Positions 7,974 through 18,004 are shown, numbered from the stretch's first letter. The stretch is 64,000 nt of DNA from Oscillospiraceae bacterium (GCA_015066625.1 SVOC01000001.1:62001-126000); one strand, 5' to 3'. Numbers and translations: made by a program. The notes: generated from the sequence alone by a model not told the origin.

Positions 7974-9218
7974 TTATTTAAGCTTATGAATGAAAAGTCC
8001 GCTGAGGAGTTTTGGCTCAAACCAGGTGGATTTGGGAGGCATAATCTGACCTGCATCCGCAATGTCCATAAGCTCTTTAAGAGTTGTGGGATACATTGAA
8101 AACGCAAGACACATATCCTCATTCGCACGGCGTTCAAGCTCGCCCAGACCTCTTATGCCGCCCACAAAATCAATTCTTTTATCTGTTCTGGGGTCATCGA
8201 TGCCCAGAATGGGGGAGATAAGATTATTCTGAAGAATTGAAACATCAAGGGATTCAACGGGGTCTGCACTGTTGAAAGTGCCTTCTTTTGCGGTCAGCTT
8301 ATACCACTTGCCGCCGAGAAGCATACCGAAGGTGTGAGCATTTTCAGGTCTGTATGCATCTTTGCCAACAGCTTCAACGGTGAATTTTTTACTGATTTTT
8401 TCAATGAATTCATCCTCGGTGTTGCCGCCCAGGTCCTTGATAACACGGTTATAATCCATTATTTCAAGCTCTTCGCAATCGAAAAGCACCGCAAGGAAAT
8501 AATTGAATTCTTCGCTGCCGTCATAATCGGGGTATTGCTCTCTGCGCTTAAGACCTACCTTTACTGCGGATGCGGCTCTGTGGTGACCGTCAGCAATATA
8601 GAGGTAATCGACATTTGCAAAAATTGCGGAGATTTTTGCGTTGACTTCATCCGAATCAATGACCCATACGGTGTTTGCTATACCGTCATCGGTAACAAAA
8701 TCGTATTCGGGGTTATGTGAAGCACACCAATCCGCAAGCATTGCCGAAACCTCGCTCTGAGGGCGGTATGTGAGGAAAATGGGGCCTGTGTTTGCATCGC
8801 AGTAATCAACGTGATTGATTCTGTCGGCCTCTTTGTCGGCTCTTGTCAGCTCGTGTTTTTTGATGATGTTGTTGATATAATCGTCAATGGAAACACAGCC
8901 TGCAAGACCTGTCTGGCTTCTGCCGTTCATAATCTGACGGTAGATATAGAATCCTGCCTTGCCGTCCTGAGCACAGATGTTTTCACTGACAAGCTTATCA
9001 AGATTTTCTTTTGCTTTAAGGTAAACCTGCTCCGAATAAAGGTCGGTGCCTTCGGGCAGGTCAATTTCTGCCTTGTCTACATGAAGGAAAGAATAAGGGT
9101 TACCCTTAACCGTTTCAGCAGCCTCTTTGCTGTTCATAACATCATAGGGAAGTGCGGCTACTTTTGAAGCAAATTCGGGGAGGGGTCTTATTGCTTTGAA
9201 GGGCCTGAAAACTGCCAT
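7974..9218 (-). CDS. DUF1015 family protein
   Basis: A 414-residue cytosolic protein of the DUF1015 family. It starts MAVFRPFKAIRPLPEFASKVAALPYDVMN, a typical DUF1015 opening, and carries KKHELTRADKEADR near residue 140 and YIADGHHRAASA near 225. The HE...DR and DGHHRA segments recall the catalytic features of ParB/SerK-type nucleotide-dependent kinases, so a small-molecule phosphotransfer role is possible but unproven. It has its own promoter and points toward the arginine operon without a clear terminator between, so some read-through into argC is possible. No signal peptide or membrane segment is seen. Confidence 0.85.
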   Translation of the reverse strand: MAVFRPFKAIRPLPEFASKVAALPYDVMNSKEAAETVKGNPYSFLHVDKAEIDLPEGTDLYSEQVYLKAKENLDKLVSENICAQDGKAGFYIYRQIMNGRSQTGLAGCVSIDDYINNIIKKHELTRADKEADRINHVDYCDANTGPIFLTYRPQSEVSAMLADWCASHNPEYDFVTDDGIANTVWVIDSDEVNAKISAIFANVDYLYIADGHHRAASAVKVGLKRREQYPDYDGSEEFNYFLAVLFDCEELEIMDYNRVIKDLGGNTEDEFIEKISKKFTVEAVGKDAYRPENAHTFGMLLGGKWYKLTAKEGTFNSADPVESLDVSILQNNLISPILGIDDPRTDKRIDFVGGIRGLGELERRANEDMCLAFSMYPTTLKELMDIADAGQIMPPKSTWFEPKLLSGLFIHKLK

Positions 9219-9262
9219 ATGTTCAACGCCTCTTATCTTTTGTAAATTTTAAAATACATTAT

Positions 9263-9291
9263 ATATTACAACAATGTGAATTGTTTGTCAA
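9263..9291 (-). promoter_or_regulatory. promoter of the DUF1015 gene
   Basis: On the minus strand TTGACA (9291-9286), a 17-base spacer and TAATAT (9268-9263). It diverges from the promoter at 9306-9334, so the two start regions share a short A+T-rich segment. Confidence 0.7.
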
Positions 9292-9305
9292 ATTTTCTTT
9301 TTGTA

Positions 9306-9334
9306 TTGATTTTTAAATCTGAAAAATGTATAAT
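9306..9334 (+). promoter_or_regulatory. promoter of the zinc-ribbon membrane protein gene
   Basis: TTGATT (9306-9311), 17-base spacer, TATAAT (9329-9334), followed by AGGAGG at 9351-9356 and the ATG at 9364. Confidence 0.8.
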
Positions 9335-9363
9335 GATACCATATTGAATCAGGAGGATGATTT

Positions 9364-10026
9364 ATGTATTGTTCCAGATGCGGCAAGCCCATCCCCGACG
9401 GTGCGGCGTATTGCCCCGATTGCGGACCTGAAAAGGTTCCTGAGGTTCAGCCTCAGAAGGAAGAAAAGAAATCAATGTTCAGAATGCCCGGTAAAGGCTC
9501 CAAGAGCTATGCGGCAATAGTTACCGCACTTATGGTGTTCCCTGCAAGCATATGCGTTGCCATTGACATCGCCTTCGACCGTTACGATTACTGGTTCGGT
9601 TATGTTCTGGGTGCACTGATTGTATCGTGGGTTGTGACTGTATTACCCGTTTTGAAGGTAACACCTCCTGCCGTAACGGCACTTATATGCTTCGGTTCCA
9701 TAATAGGTTACGCTTACTACATAATGAGCAAAACCGATATGTTTGACTGGCTTCCCGAATTTGTGCTGCCTCTGTTTATTCTTGCCGCAGCCTTTGTTGC
9801 AATGGATATATCTCTTATCGGCGGAAGGAAAATCAAGGGACTTCACATTTTCTCCATGTTGTCGCTTCAAAGTGCCGCCTTCCTTGTTTGCTGGGAAGTT
9901 GCATGGGATAATTTCAGAAGAGGCACAATCGACCTTCAGTGGTCACTGATTCTTGCCTGCGGATTTATTTCTGTAATCGCAGTGCTTGAAGCATTCAATT
10001 ACGTTTTCAAAATCAATAAGAAATAA
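9364..10026 (+). CDS. zinc-ribbon multi-pass membrane protein
   Basis: A 220-residue protein with an N-terminal zinc ribbon (C3-x2-C6 and C17-x2-C20), a charged proline/lysine linker to about residue 45, and about six hydrophobic segments to the end. The fold combination is common in Clostridia, but I cannot name a function. A second gene at 43775-44350 has the same cysteine positions followed by membrane helices, so the window holds two members of this architecture. The start is supported by AGGAGG seven bases upstream. The gene is monocistronic, between its own promoter and a terminator. Confidence 0.85.
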   Translation: MYCSRCGKPIPDGAAYCPDCGPEKVPEVQPQKEEKKSMFRMPGKGSKSYAAIVTALMVFPASICVAIDIAFDRYDYWFGYVLGALIVSWVVTVLPVLKVTPPAVTALICFGSIIGYAYYIMSKTDMFDWLPEFVLPLFILAAAFVAMDISLIGGRKIKGLHIFSMLSLQSAAFLVCWEVAWDNFRRGTIDLQWSLILACGFISVIAVLEAFNYVFKINKK

Positions 10027-10031
10027 AAATT

Positions 10032-10066
10032 CCGACTGTGGCAAATTCGTCACAGTCGGTTTTTTT
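10032..10066. terminator. bidirectional Rho-independent terminator
   Basis: CCGACTGTG and CACAGTCGG form a 9-bp stem with a 10-base loop followed by seven T residues. On the minus strand the stem is followed by AATTTTTATTT, so it can also end the convergent yigZ transcript. Confidence 0.88.
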
Positions 10067-10694
10067 AGTCTATATCGGCAAAAAATTCTTCGGTTTTGGT
10101 TACACTGTATCTGCCGTTGCTTATATCAATGAGCTTTGCGTTGAAGCCGTCAATGATTTCAAGAGGCATTCTGAAAACAAGCGTAACATTATCTTCAAAA
10201 ATTGTATCTTCAATCACACCGCCGCTTTCGGGCACAAGTGACGACAGCTTGCCGTAAAAATAATAATCGCAGGTGACTTTAAGCCTTGCACACATGGCAC
10301 GTGTAACAATTCCCCCTGCGGCAACGGCAATTGAGGCTGAATGTGAATATGCCCTCACAAGACCGCCGGCACCCAGCATTATTCCGCCGAAATATCGGGT
10401 TACAACCACGGCGCAATCGGTGACACCTGTTTTTTCTAGCACATCAAGCACGGGGATGCCTGCGGTGCCCTGAGGCTCTCCGTCATCGGAATAACGCTTG
10501 ATTCCGCCTTCTCTGATGATGTAAGCATAAACATTATGGGTTGCATCCCAATGTTTTTTGCTGACCTGAGCTATGAATTCCAGAGCTTCTTCGGCAGTTG
10601 TAACAGGCTTTATATGCCCGATAAAACGCGATTTTTTTACAATATATTCATCCTGAGCCTGAGTGCGGATGGTTTTATAGCTGTTTTGTGCCAC
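10065..10694 (-). CDS. YigZ/IMPACT family protein
   Basis: A 209-residue UPF0029/YigZ protein. The N-terminal IMPACT domain shows KKSRFIGHI (20-28), ATHNVYAYI (51-59), SDDGEPQGTAGIPVL (69-83) and VVVTRYFGGIMLGAGGLVRAY (about 96-116); the C-terminal quarter corresponds to DUF1949. IMPACT proteins in eukaryotes modulate Gcn2; the bacterial role is not settled. The start is a GTG at 10694 with AGAGGTG five bases upstream. It lies downstream of the L31 gene but behind that gene's terminator. Confidence 0.9.
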   Translation of the reverse strand: MAQNSYKTIRTQAQDEYIVKKSRFIGHIKPVTTAEEALEFIAQVSKKHWDATHNVYAYIIREGGIKRYSDDGEPQGTAGIPVLDVLEKTGVTDCAVVVTRYFGGIMLGAGGLVRAYSHSASIAVAAGGIVTRAMCARLKVTCDYYFYGKLSSLVPESGGVIEDTIFEDNVTLVFRMPLEIIDGFNAKLIDISNGRYSVTKTEEFFADID

Positions 10695-10720
10695 GGTATC
10701 ACCTCTTTGATTCTGCTTTA

Positions 10721-10750
10721 AAAAGCAAAAGCGGCGCTGAATGCACCGCT
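10721..10750 (-). terminator. terminator downstream of rpmE
   Basis: On the minus strand AGCGGTGC and GCGCCGCT form an 8-bp stem with one mismatch and a five-base loop, followed by TTTTGCTTTTT. It lies between rpmE and yigZ and may be partly leaky, since no separate yigZ promoter is obvious. Confidence 0.7.
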
Positions 10751-10763
10751 AAATTTGCTACAA

Positions 10764-10967
10764 TTATTTGTTGAGATTGAAACGCTTGTTGAAACGATCA
10801 ACACGTCCGCCGGTATCAACGAGCTTCTGCTTACCTGTGAAGAACGGATGGCATTTTGAGCAGATATCAACACGGAGATTTTCCTTTGTTGAACCGGTCT
10901 TGATAACCTCACCGCATGCACAACGGATTTCGGTCTGTTCGTACTTAGGATGGAGTCCTTCCTTCAT
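10764..10967 (-). CDS. rpmE: 50S ribosomal protein L31, zinc-binding form
   Basis: A 67-residue L31. Four cysteines (C16, C18, C36, C39) lie in [10 protein letters not shown] and [15 protein letters not shown], the zinc-binding pattern of the RpmE (C+) paralogue rather than the cysteine-free YtiA/RpmE2 form. The ATG at 10967 has AGAGGTGA upstream; a longer frame to 11000 lacks a site and would add a non-family extension. L31 sits at the intersubunit bridge near the central protuberance. It is transcribed alone from a strong promoter. Confidence 0.95.
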   Translation of the reverse strand: MKEGLHPKYEQTEIRCACGEVIKTGSTKENLRVDICSKCHPFFTGKQKLVDTGGRVDRFNKRFNLNK

Positions 10968-11009
10968 TATTGTCACCTCTTTCGGTTTTATACATAACAT
11001 AACGAATGG

Positions 11010-11038
11010 ATTTTATCACATAAAGAGTAAAATTGCAA
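11010..11038 (-). promoter_or_regulatory. promoter of rpmE
   Basis: Minus strand TTGCAA (11038-11033), 17-base spacer, TAAAAT (11015-11010). The -10 is preceded by TGTGA, giving an extended -10 of the form TGATAAAAT also seen before rpsL and the PPC-domain gene. Confidence 0.75.
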
Positions 11039-11073
11039 GCATTTTTTGAAAAAATTTTGGATGGGGCTTGTTT

Positions 11074-14000
11074 TTATTGAATTTCAACAGTTTCACCCAG
11101 CTTAAATGAGTAAATAAGGGTCTGTTTGACGGGCAGGCCGATAACTTCGCCCAGACAGCGACGGTAAACGCTGAGCTGTTCTTTGTATTTTTCGGCAAGC
11201 TCCGCACCGTTGCGGACCTTATCCGTCTTGAAATCTATGATAACGAGTTCACCGTTTTCAACAAACGCACAGTCCGCAACACCTTCAATTATTATAACTT
11301 CGCCGTCGGATTTAATACCCGGCTCCATTTCTTCAAGGGGAATTGAAACAGTGAATGAATATTCTTTGTAAACCTTTTCTGCCGAAAGCATACGCTTTGC
11401 AAGGTCGCTGCGGAAGAATTCCGCAACGGCTTTCCTATCCACAACATCAGCCTCAGCAGCCGTAAGCATACCGCTGTCAACAAGCCTATGGAGCTCTGCG
11501 GCAACATCAGTGCCTGCTTTGGTGTAATCCGCATACTGCATAAAGCGGTGGGTTGCGGTGCCTCGCTGGGCGGGGGTAAGCTTATTTTTGCTTGTAAATG
11601 CAGGCTTGCGGGAGGCAAAATATTCGCCGCCGATTTCATCACTGCCAAGCTTCGATGCAATTCTTTTTGCGACAATGCCGTCAAGATGGGCATAGGGGTA
11701 TTCGTAGCTGAGCCTTTTTTCGATTTCGTTTACGGTTTCTTCATCGGCTTGGGGGATTGCCGTTTCCGCAGTTACGGGAGCTTCTTCACTGCTTGCTTTA
11801 ATAATTTTTGTTTTCAGCGGAGTTTCGCATGGGAGTGCAACACCTGCGGAAATGCCTGCCGCGTTTCTCAAAGCGTGGGCATCGGGATGCCTTATGAGCG
11901 AAGATAGTATGCAATCCGAATAGCTTGAAAATCCGATAACCGTATATGGGTCGATAAGCTTATCCTTGCGGATATTTGCCGCAATTTTTGAAAGCTCCTT
12001 ACTCCAGTCGGGTGCCGAAGAAAGAATGATAAGCTTTTCTTTGGGTCTTGTAAGCGCAACATAAAGCACGCGGAGCTCTTCCGAATGTTCTGCTTTCTTT
12101 ATTTCAAGCTTCGCCGCAATTCTTACAAGTGTATCGTATTTTGCAGAGCCGCATACGGTTTTTATTCCGATACCGCTTTCACTTGCAATCATCAGGTCTT
12201 CTTTCAGCGAAAGGTCGCTGTACTTCTTTTCGCAGGCACCGATAAAGCAGACGGGGAATTCAAGACCCTTGCTCTTGTGAATGGTCATTATCTTTACCGA
12301 ATTGCCTTCATCGGTGTTTGAATTGCCGATGATATCGCCGCCGCTTCTGACAATGCTGTCGATAAATCGGATGAATCCCGAAACACCCTTTTTGCCGGTG
12401 CCTTCGTATTTGTTGGCAAGGTCAATCAGACAGTTAAGGTTTGATTTACGCTTTGCACTGTCTTTCATCGCACCCGCGATTGCACCGTAGCCCGTTTCTT
12501 CAATCAGACGGTGCACAAGCTCGCCTGCGGATACGGTTGAGGCAATTCTTCTCATATCTTTTATTCTGTTTAAAAAATCCGAAGCTTTTTTATCGCCGTT
12601 TTCAATCGCTTTCACAACGCATTGATAGAATGAGCCTTTACGGTTTGCCGCCCTCATAACGGCAAGGTCATCGGGAGTAAAGCCGAAAACGGGCGAAAGC
12701 ATAACCGCCGTAAGAGGAATGTCGTCAACGGGATTGTCAATGATTTTCAGCAGTGAAATCATAAACATTATTTCGGGTGCTTCAAGGAAGCCGTCGCCTG
12801 TTTCGCAGCTGAAGGGGATACCTCTTGCGGTAAACTCATCAACGAATTCGCGGGAGCTTTTCTTTACGCTCCTGAGAAGAATGCAGAAATCGCCGTAGCA
12901 GGCGGGATGCTGAGATTTGCCGTCGGTGAAGGTCATGCCCTGCGCAACAGCTTTTTCAATATAATCCGCAACATACCTTGCCTGAGAAGTGAGAAAATCT
13001 TCTTTCTCCGCTTCGATAAGGCAGATTTCCGTATCTGCATCCTTGCTTTCGGGGTAGGGCGCGGCGGCTTCAAGAAATTCGTTTTTATCGTAATCAAGAC
13101 CGCCTGCGTCGCGGCTCATAAGTGAGCTGAAAATAAAATTCACGATTTCCGTAACACCCTTGCGGCTTCTGAAATTCTTGCCCAGAGTTACTTTTGCAGG
13201 GTAGTTTTCTTTTTCGGTTTCGTATTCACCCATACCGTCGCGGCGTGCAAGGAAAATTTCGGGCATTGCCTGCCTGAAACGGTAAATACTCTGTTTTACG
13301 TCACCAACCATAAACAGATTGTTTTCACTGCGTGAAAGTGCACTGAATATCATATCCTGAGCCTTGTTGACATCCTGATATTCGTCAACAAGAATTTCAG
13401 AATAGTTTTCGGAAAGACCAAGTGCAAGGGGAGTTTTTACATAGCCGTTTTCCGTGGGTTCGACAAGAAGCTTCAGTGCAAGATGAAGGGTATCGCTGAA
13501 ATCCGCACCGTTTTCCTGCTCTTTGAGACTGGAGAATTCTTCGGAGAATTTTTTGACAGCACCTACAAGTTCCGCAATAACGGGTGAGAGTAGTTCGGAA
13601 TCGGCGGTGTGCTCTTCTTCGGTTATGCAGAAAAGCTTTGAAAGTTCACCTGCACGGGCTTTGTATGCTTTTCTTGTGCTCTGACAGATTTCTTTGCATG
13701 AGCTTTCATAGCCCCTGGGCGCACTGCCCATCTTTTCAAAAGTAATTTTACTGTATTTTTTTGTTTTCTCATCCCAGGCGCAGGTGTGAAGTTCTTCAAA
13801 AAGCTGTTCAAAAATCTGCTTATCAGCTTCAAAGGTGGGTCTGTATTTTGCTTCAAGCTCGGGTTCTTCCGCAAGCAGAGAAATGCAGTGCTCCGCATCT
13901 GCAATGCAGGTTTCAAGAAGCTGATTTGCGTTGGAATTTATAATTTTTCCCCATATACTTTCCTCAGCGGCAACGGGATTTTCGAATGCAGCCGCAAGGG

Positions 14001-14589
14001 AATCAAGCCATTTTTCGGGGAAGGGATATGCCATTGAAAGGTTGTAGAGTTTGAGAATTGCATCAACAAGCTTGCTGTCGTCACGCTTGTCGCTGGTAAG
14101 CTCGGAAAGAGTCAGAAAGCTTTCCGAAGGTTCCTTATGCATATTTTCAACAACCGTGTTCACCGCCTGAGAGCGGAGCACGGCAAGCTTGCTTTCGTCA
14201 AGCAGTGCAAAATCGGGGGATATGCCCAGAGCGTGAAAATTTTCACGCACAAGACCGATACAGAATGAGTCTATGGTGCAGATATTCGCACAGGGGAGCA
14301 TAAGCTGCTGACGGCGCAGACGCTTATCGTTGGGATTTTCTGAAATCTTTTTACCGATGGCAGCGTGGATTTTTTCTTTCATCTGTGCCGCCGCCGCGTT
14401 GGTGAAGGTAACGATGAGCAGGTTTTCAACATCGCAGGGGTTTTCGCTGTCGCAGATTCTGCGTATTACCCTTTCAACAAGCACGGCAGTTTTTCCTGAG
14501 CCTGCCGCCGCACTGACAAGCAGTGTGCCTTTGCGCGCATCAATGGCTTTTTGCTGGTCATTGGTCCAATTTACTGCCATTTTGCTCAT
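11074..14589 (-). CDS. addA: ATP-dependent helicase/nuclease subunit A
   Basis: A roughly 1171-residue UvrD-type helicase with a C-terminal nuclease, the motor subunit of the AddAB complex for double-strand-break end processing. The Walker A loop SAAAGSGKTAVLVERV lies at about 26-41; VDEYQDVNKAQD is the Walker B region; FRQAMPEIF, KNFRSRKGV, VKIMTIHKSKGLEFPV and LRVLYVALTRPKEKL are later helicase motifs. The RecB-like nuclease site is EGVADCAF...LVIIDFKTD near residue 1120. The ATG at 14589 follows GGAGAAGG; the ATG at 14580 is an alternative and a frame to 14637 is unlikely. The start lies inside the end of addB (32-base overlap), so translation is coupled. Confidence 0.95.
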   Translation of the reverse strand: MSKMAVNWTNDQQKAIDARKGTLLVSAAAGSGKTAVLVERVIRRICDSENPCDVENLLIVTFTNAAAAQMKEKIHAAIGKKISENPNDKRLRRQQLMLPCANICTIDSFCIGLVRENFHALGISPDFALLDESKLAVLRSQAVNTVVENMHKEPSESFLTLSELTSDKRDDSKLVDAILKLYNLSMAYPFPEKWLDSLAAAFENPVAAEESIWGKIINSNANQLLETCIADAEHCISLLAEEPELEAKYRPTFEADKQIFEQLFEELHTCAWDEKTKKYSKITFEKMGSAPRGYESSCKEICQSTRKAYKARAGELSKLFCITEEEHTADSELLSPVIAELVGAVKKFSEEFSSLKEQENGADFSDTLHLALKLLVEPTENGYVKTPLALGLSENYSEILVDEYQDVNKAQDMIFSALSRSENNLFMVGDVKQSIYRFRQAMPEIFLARRDGMGEYETEKENYPAKVTLGKNFRSRKGVTEIVNFIFSSLMSRDAGGLDYDKNEFLEAAAPYPESKDADTEICLIEAEKEDFLTSQARYVADYIEKAVAQGMTFTDGKSQHPACYGDFCILLRSVKKSSREFVDEFTARGIPFSCETGDGFLEAPEIMFMISLLKIIDNPVDDIPLTAVMLSPVFGFTPDDLAVMRAANRKGSFYQCVVKAIENGDKKASDFLNRIKDMRRIASTVSAGELVHRLIEETGYGAIAGAMKDSAKRKSNLNCLIDLANKYEGTGKKGVSGFIRFIDSIVRSGGDIIGNSNTDEGNSVKIMTIHKSKGLEFPVCFIGACEKKYSDLSLKEDLMIASESGIGIKTVCGSAKYDTLVRIAAKLEIKKAEHSEELRVLYVALTRPKEKLIILSSAPDWSKELSKIAANIRKDKLIDPYTVIGFSSYSDCILSSLIRHPDAHALRNAAGISAGVALPCETPLKTKIIKASSEEAPVTAETAIPQADEETVNEIEKRLSYEYPYAHLDGIVAKRIASKLGSDEIGGEYFASRKPAFTSKNKLTPAQRGTATHRFMQYADYTKAGTDVAAELHRLVDSGMLTAAEADVVDRKAVAEFFRSDLAKRMLSAEKVYKEYSFTVSIPLEEMEPGIKSDGEVIIIEGVADCAFVENGELVIIDFKTDKVRNGAELAEKYKEQLSVYRRCLGEVIGLPVKQTLIYSFKLGETVEIQ

Positions 14590-17500
14590 CTCCCTTCTCC
14601 AGATTTTCAAGTACATTCTGCAATTTATCGTCTGCAAGCTCCCTTACGGGAATTGTTTCCTCGTAAGAACAGACGGCTTTGTATTCGCAGTATTCACAAA
14701 CATTTTTATAGTTTTTGCCGTAGGTGGGATAGGCTGAAATCATTCCCGAATGGAGAGAATCCGCCATTTCGGCAAGGATTTTATCAGCTTTTTCTTTAAG
14801 CTTTTCAAGCTGTTTCAAGCCGATAAGAGAGCCGCTGAGAGCACCCTTTGAAATTTTGGCGGGAGCGTAAAGACCGCTCAGATTTTCATCCATCGCAACA
14901 ACAACATCAATATCGTTGAGAATGATGCCCGTCATACCGCATTTTTTCTGAATTTCTTTTTCAATTGCTGTATCATCCGCATCCCTGTCAACGGAAACAA
15001 GGGGAGTTTTGGCAGAGCAGTAAAGCACGCCTGCAGGCGTGAATTCACCAAATTTTTTGCCGCCGTTATTCCAGAGTGCAAAAAGGTAAACAAGCATCTG
15101 CATGTTAAGACCCTGAACAACATCGCTGAGTTCAAAATCCTTGCCCGATGATTTGTAGTCAATAACACGGACATACTTCTTGCCGTTAATCACGGCTTCG
15201 TCAACTCTGTCAATTGAGCCTGAAATAATAACCTTACCGTTTTGACAGGGTACTTCGTAAGCGGGAATTTCCTCGCCGCCGATTTTTAGTTCAAACTCAA
15301 CGGGAGTGAATTTGCTTTGTGAAAGCTCTTTTATGAGTCTTTGAGCAACATCGCATACGGAGCTTATAAGCTTTTTGAAAAGATAAACAAATCTTTCGCT
15401 TCTGTTAGCACCGTCAAGATGTGAATTCATATATGCGGTGAGCAAATTGTCAAAAAATTCATATAATTCCACCCTGCTCATATTTTCAAGACGGGAGCTA
15501 TCATAGGTTTTAAGCAGCATTTCAAGTGCGTAATGAATAACCGTGCCGCGCTGCATAGGGTCAAGCTCTGCGACTTTACGGGGCATAGCCTTTATTCCGT
15601 AACGGCAGAAGTATGCAAAAGGACATTTGTAAAAGCTTTCAACCCTTGAAGCAGACATAAACATTTCTTTTCCGAAAAGCTTTTGTGCAACGGAGGTATC
15701 TCTGATTCTGAAATCTCTGCTTCCCGCAGCACGTTCAAGCGCCGCAAGTCTGCCCGAGTATCCGTCTTTATCCGAAAAATATGTGTTGAGAGAGGCATAA
15801 AGAGTGTTTTCGGAAAGCTTATTTGCGGCAAGCTGTTCAAATGCAAGGTCACAGCCTTCAACAAAATAGAGTCCGTCAAGCTCCCGGGTAAAAATTTCTT
15901 CGCAGGATGGGAACAGAGATTTGATTTTTGTATAAAGCTCCGAAGGTGAAAGCTGTTCGCCCTTTGAATTCTTTTCGGGACAGCAAACAAAAAGCATATC
16001 CGAAGCACAGCAGAAAGCATTGTATGCAATCAGTTTTTCTTCCGCAAGCTTGTATTCGCCGAAATCGGAAAGCTCAATACCCATTTCGCTCATTTTGCGT
16101 CGATCCTTATCGGTAAGAGCGGAGCCTGTGAAAGGGAGTGCGGGGAAAACACCGTTATTAGCACCTGCAATAAAAACGATTTTCGGCATTGCGGTGCGTA
16201 TTCTGTCTGCGGAGCCGATGGTAATTTCGTCAAGTCCCTGCGGAAGACTGCCTACGGTCTGAACGCTGAGCATAAGCTCAAGGGTGTCGGCAATCTCTTT
16301 TGCATTTACGGATTTATCCGACGAAAGGGCTTCAAGATTGTCAAGAAGGTCAATCACGACCTCCCACATACGGTCAAGTTCGAGGGCAAGACCTGTTTCA
16401 CCCTGATTTTCAAGGGATGAGGCAAGCTTCCGTATGTTTTCGGCAGCACTGATTTTTTCGAGGAATGAATATATTGACTGTGCGGCATTGCCGCTTGTTG
16501 TATCTTTAAGGTTTTCGCGCAGAGTGTAAAGAGGACTTACGATACTTTTTCTTATTCCGTTAAGGCGGTCAAGCTCGGTTTTGTCTTCATCGGTGATTTC
16601 TTCGCCGAAACCTCGGGGATTCTGTGTCCATTCGTTAAGCCACGCACCGCCGTTTAAATTCCAGAGATAAGCGTAGTTTTCAACATCGGATATTTCTTCC
16701 GTTTCGAAGCCGGCAAGCCCTGTTTTGAGATATCTCATAAGAGTTTCCGTGCCGAAGCCCGAAGCTGCAATATCCACGGCACTGCTCAGCAGAGCAATCA
16801 CGGGCGATACATCAACGGGCTGTCTGCTGTCCTCGAAAACGGAAATGCCGCATTTTTTAAGCGCACCCCTCAAAGGTGCCTCGTAGACTGAGCTGTCGCG
16901 GGCAATAACCGCAATATCCCTGCAACGGTAGCCTCTTTCTCGAATAAGCTTTTTTGCAATGCAGGCAATGAATTCGCACTCCGCATAGATATCGGGAGCC
17001 TTGCAGAGTGTGATGTTGCGGCATTCTTCTTCGTAGATATTGGGAGTGGGTGAGAAAAGCTCTTTTTCAAGTGCCGCAAGCTCGGGAGAATTAAAACGGG
17101 TAATCTGCGGCGGAAAATTGTTGAACTTGCTTCTCATTGAAAGGTACTGAGGTTTTGCTACAGGCACAGAATCTTTCTTTGCGGTTTCGATAAGTGTTTT
17201 CGCGGTGCGTTTTGTATGAGCAAAAAGGTCGGTTTCATCGTCGGAGTTTTCAAGATTATCGGTGCAGAGAGTGATATAAACCGCGGTTGCTTTTTTCATC
17301 ATATATGAAAGCACTTTGTATTCCTGGGCGGTAAATCCTCTGAAGCCGTCAATGAAAACTATTCTGCCGTCAAAATAATCCGTGTCGGGCAGAACACTGC
17401 AAAGCTCTGTCAGCAAATCGTCGGGGTTGAAATAACTGCTTTCAACCGCCGCATCATAGGCATCAAGCACGGTGATTATATCGGAAAGCTTCATTTTCAG

Positions 17501-17944
17501 AAGGCTGTTTTCCGCCTGGGCAAGTGCAAGGCGCACGGAATCCGTGGAAAGTGAATTCTGCTTGAATTCGGATGAAAGCATGGTGAATTCCGATATAACC
17601 GACCTGCGGCCTGCGTGTTTGCCGTAAAGGGTCAGCTTATCTTTCACGCTTTCAAGTGCATTTTTCATTAGCACTGCCTTTGCACTGTCACTGAGTCTTC
17701 TTCGCTCGTGAAGCGCAGGTTTACCCACAAGCTTTTCGCCAAGACTTGTGAAGCTAAGCACATCAATATCGGCCATTGCCTTTGCACCCACTCTGCCAAG
17801 CATCGTCTTTTCGCTTGTAAAGGAAAACTGCTCAGGCACAATAAGGCTCAGCTTTTTGTAGCCGCCTGCAGAAAACTGACCGATAAGGTTCATTATATGA
17901 GTTGTTTTGCCGCCGCCTGCGGTTGCAAGAATCAGATAGAGCAT
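14558..17944 (-). CDS. addB: ATP-dependent helicase/nuclease subunit B
   Basis: A 1128-residue AddB, partner of AddA. It begins MLYLILATAGGGKTTHIMN with a Walker A loop at 8-15, followed by a degenerate helicase region. The C-terminal nuclease shows GSIDRVDE...VRVIDYKSSGK. Four cysteines fit the iron-sulfur staple known in this family: one in YKCPFAYFC near residue 775 and the VCEYCEYKAVC cluster near 1085. Frames extending to 18097 lack a plausible start; the ATG at 17944 has GGGAG nine bases upstream. The gene is first in an addB-addA operon with a consensus-like promoter. Confidence 0.94.
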   Translation of the reverse strand: MLYLILATAGGGKTTHIMNLIGQFSAGGYKKLSLIVPEQFSFTSEKTMLGRVGAKAMADIDVLSFTSLGEKLVGKPALHERRRLSDSAKAVLMKNALESVKDKLTLYGKHAGRRSVISEFTMLSSEFKQNSLSTDSVRLALAQAENSLLKMKLSDIITVLDAYDAAVESSYFNPDDLLTELCSVLPDTDYFDGRIVFIDGFRGFTAQEYKVLSYMMKKATAVYITLCTDNLENSDDETDLFAHTKRTAKTLIETAKKDSVPVAKPQYLSMRSKFNNFPPQITRFNSPELAALEKELFSPTPNIYEEECRNITLCKAPDIYAECEFIACIAKKLIRERGYRCRDIAVIARDSSVYEAPLRGALKKCGISVFEDSRQPVDVSPVIALLSSAVDIAASGFGTETLMRYLKTGLAGFETEEISDVENYAYLWNLNGGAWLNEWTQNPRGFGEEITDEDKTELDRLNGIRKSIVSPLYTLRENLKDTTSGNAAQSIYSFLEKISAAENIRKLASSLENQGETGLALELDRMWEVVIDLLDNLEALSSDKSVNAKEIADTLELMLSVQTVGSLPQGLDEITIGSADRIRTAMPKIVFIAGANNGVFPALPFTGSALTDKDRRKMSEMGIELSDFGEYKLAEEKLIAYNAFCCASDMLFVCCPEKNSKGEQLSPSELYTKIKSLFPSCEEIFTRELDGLYFVEGCDLAFEQLAANKLSENTLYASLNTYFSDKDGYSGRLAALERAAGSRDFRIRDTSVAQKLFGKEMFMSASRVESFYKCPFAYFCRYGIKAMPRKVAELDPMQRGTVIHYALEMLLKTYDSSRLENMSRVELYEFFDNLLTAYMNSHLDGANRSERFVYLFKKLISSVCDVAQRLIKELSQSKFTPVEFELKIGGEEIPAYEVPCQNGKVIISGSIDRVDEAVINGKKYVRVIDYKSSGKDFELSDVVQGLNMQMLVYLFALWNNGGKKFGEFTPAGVLYCSAKTPLVSVDRDADDTAIEKEIQKKCGMTGIILNDIDVVVAMDENLSGLYAPAKISKGALSGSLIGLKQLEKLKEKADKILAEMADSLHSGMISAYPTYGKNYKNVCEYCEYKAVCSYEETIPVRELADDKLQNVLENLEKGDEQNGSKLDQ

Positions 17945-17975
17945 GGTTACATCTCCCGAAAAAATTCTGTTTATC

Positions 17976-18004
17976 ATTATAACACAAACAAACTGATTTG
18001 TCAG
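17976..18004 (-). promoter_or_regulatory. promoter of addBA
   Basis: Minus strand CTGACA (18004-17999), 17-base spacer, TATAAT (17981-17976), 32 bases before the addB start. Confidence 0.75.
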